This document shows positions 17,957 to 26,300 of a DNA stretch of 64,000 nt, piece after piece (within the stretch, counting starts at the first letter, position 1; each line of letters starts with the position of its first letter). The stretch spans positions 124,001 to 188,000 of the forward strand of contig WGMO01000004.1 in the NCBI GenBank assembly GCA_016125075.1. The letters are read 5' to 3'. The DNA is from Terrimonas sp. (GTDB taxonomy: Bacteria > Bacteroidota > Bacteroidia > Chitinophagales > Chitinophagaceae). A program made the translations under genes and the position numbers. Under the pieces are notes generated by a model. It did not search any database and had not been told where the DNA came from. It saw only the letters and a list, made by a program, of their open reading frames with translations.

Positions 17957-18997
17957 ATGAACCCACAGCTTCAAATTCTAATGGATTTCATTCAGCAGAA
18001 CGAACATGTAGCTGAAGAAGCAAAAACTGATTTGCTCAAAGCTGTCAAGAAAGTAAAAAACGATCTCGAAATCGCTGAATTCAAACTGGAAAGAACAGAA
18101 AAAGTAAAGCGAACCACGGCAATCCTCCTCGAAGAAACGATTGAAGAACTTGAACAAAAAAGAAAAGCCATTGAAGAAACCAATATTGCCCTCCAGCAAT
18201 CCCTGGAAGAATTAAAGGCTGCACAGGCGCAACTGATCCAGTCGGAAAAAATGGCCAGCCTGGGAGAACTCACCGCCGGCATTGCCCATGAAATCCAAAA
18301 CCCCCTGAATTTCGTCAACAACTTCTCCGAGGTCAGTAAAGAACTGCTGGATGAAATGAAAGAAGAACTGGACACTGGGCACCCGGAAGTGGCAAAAGAA
18401 ATCGCAAATGATGTGATTCAAAATCTTGAAAAAATCCTTCATCATGGCAAAAGGGCCGATGGCATTGTAAAAGGCATGTTGCAGCATAGCCGCAGCAGTA
18501 GCGGACAGAAAGAACCAACGGATATCAATGCTTTGGCCGATGAATATCTCCGATTAGCATATCATGGCCTGAGAGCTAAAGACAAGTCATTCAATGCTGC
18601 GATGAAAACCGATTATGATGATCAGATTGGCCTCATCAATATTATGCCCCAAGATATGGGCCGGGTCATCCTTAACCTGATCACCAATGCATTTTATGCG
18701 GTTACACAAAAGAAAAAACAGTATCCGGAAGGGTATGAACCGGTCGTTACGGTTAGCACCCAACTCCTGAATAACAGGATAGCTATCCGGGTAAAAGACA
18801 ATGGATCGGGTATTGATGATAAAGTGCTAGACAAGATATTTCAGCCCTTTTTTACCACCAAACCCACCGGCCAGGGAACCGGCCTGGGATTGAGTTTGAG
18901 TTATGATATTGTAAAAGCACACGGAGGTGAACTGCATGTAGAAACAAAAGAAGGTGAAGGAAGTACATTTATAATTCAATTACCTGCTGGTACATAA
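17957..18997 (+). CDS. Cytoplasmic coiled-coil histidine kinase (HK1)
   Basis: A 346-residue soluble kinase. Residues 1-95 form a charged, Glu/Lys-rich helix, predicted coiled coil, with no membrane segment or known sensor. The core follows: H-box with His111 ([17 protein letters not shown]), then a [18 protein letters not shown] stretch, N-box ([10 protein letters not shown]), G1 (DNGSGI), F-box ([11 protein letters not shown]) and G2 ([11 protein letters not shown]). All ATP-binding motifs are intact. The core is the shortest and simplest version of the one repeated in six more genes to 40776. It directly abuts FIST 4. No receiver domain is attached and no response regulator follows. Confidence 0.9.
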   Translation: MNPQLQILMDFIQQNEHVAEEAKTDLLKAVKKVKNDLEIAEFKLERTEKVKRTTAILLEETIEELEQKRKAIEETNIALQQSLEELKAAQAQLIQSEKMASLGELTAGIAHEIQNPLNFVNNFSEVSKELLDEMKEELDTGHPEVAKEIANDVIQNLEKILHHGKRADGIVKGMLQHSRSSSGQKEPTDINALADEYLRLAYHGLRAKDKSFNAAMKTDYDDQIGLINIMPQDMGRVILNLITNAFYAVTQKKKQYPEGYEPVVTVSTQLLNNRIAIRVKDNGSGIDDKVLDKIFQPFFTTKPTGQGTGLGLSLSYDIVKAHGGELHVETKEGEGSTFIIQLPAGT

Positions 18998-19070
18998 ACA
19001 AAAGTTGTTTGCCTGTAAAGAGGCCTGATTGATTGTGTAAAAAATTATTTAACTGCTTAATTAACTGACT

Positions 19071-20363
19071 GTGAAAAAAATTATATACCTGATACTCCTG
19101 GCAACCTGCACCGTTTGTTTTCAATCATGTGAAAACAAAGAGGAATTCCATATGCCCGGTGAGTTTGAACCGCAGGAAGCTGTTTGGCTTGGCTGGCAGG
19201 CTTATGAAAACTATTACCCGGTAAACATCAGTATGGTACGATCACTTTTACCTTTTGTAAAAGTAAAAATTGCAACGGAAAGCGACAGTATACAGATAAT
19301 TGCAAAAAAACTGCTTGCAGAAAATAAGATTGATACCTCACAGGTTCAATTCTTTACAATGCCTAATAATGAATTCTGGATGAGAGATCATGGGGCCGCA
19401 TTCATTATAAATGGAAAAGGCGACATGAAAGCAGTGGATTTTGTTTGGGGAACCTATGGCTACAGGGAGTGGCTGATTGAGAAATATAATGGCAACGAAA
19501 AAAAGGCTGACAGTGCATTAACCAAATCACTTGCCAGTAAAAGAGGAAAAGTTGACAGCCTGATGGGTGTTGCAGAAAATATACCTGTTGAAAGATCATG
19601 GATACGTATAGAAGGCGGTGCAATTGAAGTAAATGGAAAAGGTACATTACTGCTCAATGAACCCCTGACGCTGAGCCGGAACAAAGGAATTTCAAAAGAC
19701 AGCATTGCCCGGGAATTTAAAAGGGTACTGGGTGTTAAAAATATTATCTGGCTGCAAACAGGCCTGGCAGAAGATCCGCATATCATTGAAAGGATCACCG
19801 GTAAATATGTAGGCATAGGCACCGGCGGCCATACCGATGAGTATGTAAGGTTTGCTGATGCAAATACCATACTACTGGCCTGGATGCCGGAAGAAGAAAA
19901 AGACATGAATCCAGTCAATAAGATCAATTATGAAAGAATGAACATCAACTATAATATTCTTTCCAGTGCAAAAAATGAAAATGGCAAGCCATTTAAGATC
20001 ATTAAAGTGCCGCTGCCTGACCTCATTTCAAAACAAATAAAGTTACTTGATAAGGGCAATTGGGATGACAGCCTGAATATGCCTGTATCTGCATTTAAGG
20101 AAAGCGAAAACTTTAAAGCAGGCGATACAGCATACCGGGTAGCTGCAGCCAGTTATCTTAATTTTTATGTTACCAACAGGATGGTATTGCTGCCTTCTTA
20201 TATCAGCCAGGGCACCGCTGCAAAAAAAGAGGAGGCGGTAAAACAATTATTTCAATCAGCATTTCCCGGAAGGGAAATAATTTTTATGGATGCCATGCCG
20301 CTTAATTGGGAAGGTGGCGGGATACATTGCGGAACACAACAACAACCCAAAATAAGAAAATGA
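19071..20363 (+). CDS. Lipoprotein agmatine deiminase-like enzyme (PAD_porph family)
   Basis: A 430-residue protein of the agmatine/peptidyl-arginine deiminase family. The catalytic Cys420 is in GGGIHCGTQQQP; the active-site Asp/His pieces are MRDHGAAF and GGHTDEYVRF, with ERSWIRIEGGAIE and NEPL motifs between. Family enzymes hydrolyse agmatine to N-carbamoylputrescine and ammonia or act on related guanidines. The N-terminus (GTG start) has a lipoprotein-like signal with Cys at a plausible lipobox (residues 13-20, FQSC), so it is likely attached to the periplasmic face or the cell surface, whereas typical AguA is cytoplasmic. Its TGA overlaps the ATG of the giant kinase (ATGA at 20360-20363). 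Substrate is inferred by family. Confidence 0.85.
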   Translation: MKKIIYLILLATCTVCFQSCENKEEFHMPGEFEPQEAVWLGWQAYENYYPVNISMVRSLLPFVKVKIATESDSIQIIAKKLLAENKIDTSQVQFFTMPNNEFWMRDHGAAFIINGKGDMKAVDFVWGTYGYREWLIEKYNGNEKKADSALTKSLASKRGKVDSLMGVAENIPVERSWIRIEGGAIEVNGKGTLLLNEPLTLSRNKGISKDSIAREFKRVLGVKNIIWLQTGLAEDPHIIERITGKYVGIGTGGHTDEYVRFADANTILLAWMPEEEKDMNPVNKINYERMNINYNILSSAKNENGKPFKIIKVPLPDLISKQIKLLDKGNWDDSLNMPVSAFKESENFKAGDTAYRVAAASYLNFYVTNRMVLLPSYISQGTAAKKEEAVKQLFQSAFPGREIIFMDAMPLNWEGGGIHCGTQQQPKIRK

Positions 20364-23300
20364 AACTGACTAAAAAACTGGAGGCTGAAGTACTCAAAGC
20401 CTATCATACTTATTGGGATTCCTATCTCGGTGGTGATATAAAGACTTTTGCTTCTTTACTGGACGATAACTGCCACATCATTGGCTCTACGGCACATGAC
20501 ACGTTCAATAATAAGAAAGATGCAGTAGCATTTTATAAAGCTACAGCAAAAGAAGTAGCAGGCGTTGGAGAATACAGAAACCGTAACATAACAGTTCTGC
20601 CGGAAGGTAATAATGTAATGGTGCAGGAGATATGTGACTATTATTTTCTTAACAAAAAGGAATGGCATTTTTACGGCGTTGCCCGTTTATCTACTTTATT
20701 CAGTAAAAGATCAGGAAAATGGAAGATCATTCATCAACATGGTTCCCTGCCCGATTCAAGAGCTGAAGAAGGTCAGCAGTTAGGTACCGAAAAAATAACA
20801 AAAGAAAACCTCCGGTTGAAGGAAGCGATCAAACGAAACACGATTGAATTGCTGAATAAAAACCGGGAACTGGAAATTGAAACAGCACTTGAAAAAGTAC
20901 GTGCCATTGCCATGGGCATGAAGGAGCCGAAAGATATGCTGGAAGTTTGTAAAACCATTTCCCTTCAGTTGCAATCATTAGGAGTAAAAGAAATCCGCAA
21001 TATACAAACGGCCATATTTTATGAGAGCAGGGGCAACTACATGAATTATGAATACTATGCCAAACATCGAAAAAAAATTATCACCGAAACAAGCTATACC
21101 AATAATAAAATGCATAAAGCCTTTGCTGCAAAAATGCTCAAGGGCAAGGATGAATTTTTTACTTCTCACATCAAGGGTAAAAAAGTAAAAGATTGGCTGG
21201 CTTACCAGAAAACCACCAATGTTTTTATTGATAAATATTTAAGCACTGCCTCTTCACTTAATTATTACTGGGATTCGCTGGGTCCTGTAGCATTGGGAAT
21301 ATCAACCTATGTTCCGCTTAATGAAGAAGGGCTGAATCTTTTTAAACGGTTCCGGAATGTGTTTGAACTGGCATATACAAGATACCTGGATATTGAACAG
21401 GCGCTGGCACAGGCCAGGGAAGCACAGGTTGAAGCGTCGCTTGAAAGGGTAAGGGCGCAGGCAATGGCCATGCATCAACAGGAAGACCTGGTGAACATCT
21501 GTGAAACATTTTACAAAGAATTTAATGTACTGGGCTTTAATGGCCTCAGAAATGCCATGATCAACATTTACAATGATGAACAAAAAACATTTGTGAATTA
21601 TGATTACTCCGATGTGATCGGCAAAAGCATCAATCATTTAACCTATGATATACATCCTGAAATTGAAAAACAAGTAAAGCAGGTACGTAAAGCCAACGAT
21701 GCTTTTTCTGAAACGGTGTTTAAAGGAACAGGCCTGGAAAGCATGAAAAAGTTCAGAAAAAGAATTGGTGAAAAAGATGACCCGAGGATAAAAAACTGCA
21801 AAGCACTGTACTATTATTTTTATTCAATTGGCGCCGGCGCAATTGGTATCTCTACATTCAACCCGGTTACAGAAGAAAAACTGGAGCTCCTGAAACGGTT
21901 CCGGAATGTGTTCAACTTTTCTTATCAGCGTTATACAGATATTGCTTTGGCAGAAGCACAGGCAAGAGAAGCAGAAATAGAGCTGGCATTAGAAAGAGTA
22001 CGTGCCAGAACCATGGCCATGCATAACAGTAGTGAATTAGCTGAGGTTGCTGTTTTGCTTTTCGAACAGGTCAAACACCTGGGCGTTAAATCTTTCAGCA
22101 GCGGATTTAATATCTGGGATAGCGAACATAAAAATCTCATCTCGTGGATGAGTAATGCTACTGGCGAGATCAATCCGCCATTTGAATTGCCAATAAAGGA
22201 TTATGAACAACACAAGCGGATCTTTGCTGCCTGGAAAAGAAAGGAGTTGTTTTTAGAAGATGATATCGAAGGCAAGGCGCTTACCAGGCATTATAAATTC
22301 CTCCGATCTTTTCCCCTGCTCGATGCATCATTTAGCCAGGCCGAGGAGGCAGGCATTAAAATACCCGACAGGCAGGTACATAATATCGTCTTTTTTTCAA
22401 ACGGCTATTTATTATTTATCACACAGGAGCCAACGCCGCAATACCATAGCATTTTTATGCGCTTTGGCAAAGTATTCGATCAAACCTATACCCGTTTCCT
22501 CGACCTGCAAAAAGCCGAAGCTCAGGCGAAAGAAGCAAGGATAGAAACAGCACTGGAAAGAGTTCGTGCCGTTGCCATGGCGATGAAAAAATCGGATGAG
22601 GTGATCAATGTGTGCGAAGTAATGTATAAAGAACTGCAATCTCTGGGTTTTACCAATATCCGGAATGCGCAGATCGCACTCAAAAATGATAGCAGGCAAT
22701 CCTATTCTATCTCCGTTTATTCCGATAACGAATCAGTGCTCTTTGGGGAGGCACATTATCACAGCTCTCCAATTGTAAAGGACCTGTACCGGGAATTAGA
22801 AAAATCTAAAGATGCTTTCTATCAAAGAGAATTTTCGGGAAAGAAATTTAAAGACTGGCGCAAATGGCGGCAAGGCTTATCTCCATTCGCAGATAGCCGG
22901 GAAGCATCGGCTGCCTCTATGTGTTTCTATTTATATTCAATAGGTATCGGGCATATCGGTATTTCAACTTTTAATGCCATTACAGAAATACAGATCGAAA
23001 TGCTGAAACGTTTTAAAAACGTATTTGAACTCTGTTATACCCGGTATATTGATGTGGCAAAAGCAGAAGTACAGGCAAGAGAAGCACAAATAGAATTAGG
23101 ATTAGAGAGAGTGAGAGCCCGGGCAATGGCCATGCAGCATTCTGATGAATTATCGGACCTCGTGGACACACTTTTTACGGAACTGACAAAACTCGATTTT
23201 GCATTAAGCTGGTGCATGATCAATATCATTGATGAACCTGCTTCAAGCAATACCCTTTGGATGGCAAACCCGGATATTGACCAGTCATTGAAATCCATTC

Positions 23301-26300
23301 AGATGAAGTTTGAGGATTGGCCTTTCCATCATGCCTCTTTGAAAGCATACAGGAAAAGACAAAGCAAATTTGTCTATGTGATGGAAGGAAAGGAAAAAAA
23401 GGATTATGAGCAGTACATGTTTAATGAAACGGAGGTTGGTAAAGTTCCTGCTAAAGCAAAGGCGGACATGAAAGCCATGAAGCGATATGTGTTTACCTAT
23501 TCTTTCAGCAATTTCGGTGGGTTACAAACAGTTGGCGAAGAACCCTTATCAGAAGAAAATCTGGATATCCTCAGTCGCTTCGGAAAAGTATTTGATCTTA
23601 CTTATACCCGTTTCAATGATCTGCAAAAAGCAGAGGCACAGGCACGGGAAGCAGAAATTCAATTAGCATTGGAAAGAGTCAGGGCCAGAACAATGGCCAT
23701 GCAAAAAAGTGAAGAACTCAAAGAGGTGATTCAGCTCGTATATGAACAATTCATTCACCTGAACATTCCTATTGAACATACGGGTTTTCTTATTGATTAT
23801 ACAGCCACGGATCAGATGCATATCTGGGTGGCAGATAAACACCTGGCTCCCTCAGAGATAACTATACCCTGGTTTGATTCTCCACCCAATAACAGCATCA
23901 AAGAAGCAAAAGAAAAGGGACAGGGTTCTTTTTCATACACGCTGACCTTTGAAGAAAAAAACAAATTTTACCGGGATCTTTTTAAGTTTATTCCAGGCAT
24001 ACCGGTGGAATCAATGGACTATTATTTCAAATGCCCCGGCCTTGCCGGATCAGGGGTATTGTTAGAGAATGTTGGTTTATATATCGAGAATTTTTCCGGT
24101 ACTCCTTACTCAGATGAAGAGAATAATACACTCATGCGCATTGGAAAGGTTTTCCAACAAACCTATACCCGCTTCCTTGATCTCCAAAAGTCAGAAACAC
24201 AATCAAGAGAAAATCAAATTCAATTAGCGCTGGAACGGGCCCGCACACAAAGTATGGTGATGCAACATTCAAATGAGCTGGATGATACATTAAGGGTTTT
24301 TCATGAACAGGTTTTACAACTTGGTATAAAATCATCCTTTTCTTTTTTATGGTTGCCCGATGAAGAGAAAAGCAATCACCTATTCTGGGCTGCCTGGAAA
24401 GAAGGCAAAGATGATTCCGCCATCTTTAAAAGTAAGGCCATTACTTATCCGCTTGACAGCAATGAACCTGCTACTGCACAATGCCTGGTTGACTGGAGAA
24501 GTGATGAGCCGGTTCATTCCTATGCCGTAAAGCCTGCAGAAGTAAACAATTATTTTACTGTGTGGGCAGAATTGCTGGATGGTGTTGATCATTTAAAGCC
24601 AGAGTATTTTCACAGAGGACTTCATTATGTGGAAGCCTTTATGAAATATGGCTGTTTTGGAGTGATGGTTGAAAGCGAATTGACTGAAGAAGAAAAAAAG
24701 ATACTGCTTCGGTTTTCTATTGAATTTGAGCAAACCTATACCCGCTTTCTGGATCTTCAAAAAGCGGAAGCACAGGCCAGGGAAGCACAGGTAGAAGCTG
24801 CATTGGAAAAAGTGCGGTCACGTTCATTGGCCATGCATAAAAGTGATGAAATGCTATCTGTAATTAAAGTTGTTTCAGCGCAATTGCAACATTTGAATCT
24901 GAATTTTGATACTGTTAGCTTCGGTGAGAATAATCAGGAAGGTGATTTTAAATTTTGGATAACCTCAAGCGGGCAACCCAAGCCGGTATTTATGCAGGTG
25001 CCTTCCCTTAATAGTGTAGTTCAGAACCGGGTAAAAGATGCGAAACAAAAAGGAATCAGTTTTTTTACAGATGTATTAACAGCAGATGAAAACAGGGAAT
25101 GGAGTCAGCATCTTATTGATAATTCCGAGTTTAGATTTTTCCCTGAAAAAGTAAAAGCCTTTGTGCTGAATAGCCCCGGTTTTGCCAGGTCAAGTTTTTT
25201 ATTGAAGAATATCGATTTGTATTTAGGCAATTACAGGGCTATTCCATTTACAGAAGAAGAGAATGCTATTTTTAAAAGGTTTGCCCAGGTTTTTGAACAG
25301 TCCTACACCCGTTTCTTAGATCTCCAAAAAGCAGAGGCGCAGGCAAGAGAAGCACAGATAGAAGCCGCATTGGAAAAAGTAAGATCCCGTTCACTGGCCA
25401 TGCATACTGCCAATGAACTTAGCGAAGTGGTTACTGTTATTGTTGAAAAATTAACAGAACTGGATGTGGTGTTAGATGCCAATGGTGTGGTGCTTTGTAC
25501 TTATTTCCCCGATTCAAAAGATGTATTGCACTGGATTGTGTCACCCGATTTCAGCATGGCAGGAAGTTACCTGCTGCCTTACTTCGACCATCCGATTTTT
25601 AATGATGCCTGGAATTCAAAAATAGCCGGTGATGATTATTTTTCAAAAGCATTTTCTGTTGAAGAAAAGAATAGTTTTTTTGAATATGCATTTGAACATT
25701 CCGACTATAAGAATTTTCCCGAAGAGTTTAAACAATGGATTTTTCAAAATGATAAACATGTCCTTTCTTTTGCCTGGCAAAAAAATTCTGCCATTCTTAT
25801 TCCCTCGCATTCAGGTGTGGTTCCCAATGAAACAGAGAAGCAAATATTGATACGTTTCGCTAATGTTTTTGAGCAGGCTTATGTGCGATTTATGGATCTG
25901 CAAAAAGCAGAAGCACAGGCAAGGGAAGCTAAAATAGAAATGGCACTGGAAAAGATCCGTTCCCGTACCATGGCCATGCAACACAGTGATGAGCTGCCAG
26001 AGGCAGCAAATCTCTTATTCCTGGAAGTGCAGGCACTGGGTATTCCTGCATGGAGTTGCGGCTACAATATTCTTGCAGAAGATAAAAAGTCAAGTACCTG
26101 CATTATGAGCAGTGAAGGCCGGATACAGTCAGCCTTTCATCTACCCTTCACAAATTCAGGAGAACCTTCTTTTGCTGAATGGCTGGTAGCGATAGAAAAA
26201 GAAGAATTTTTTGTACAGGAGCTTAGCGGTAAAAAGATTGAAGACCATTATAACTATATGAAGACCCTGCCGCATGTGGGGCACGTCATAAAAGAACTTG

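Noticed and set aside
17992-18518. Minus-strand frames opposite the kinase cores
   Set aside because: The same antisense frames recur opposite every kinase copy, as expected from shared codon usage, with no motifs.
20306-20359. Upstream start for the giant kinase
   Set aside because: It lies inside the deiminase gene; the ATGA overlap start at 20360 is the better choice.
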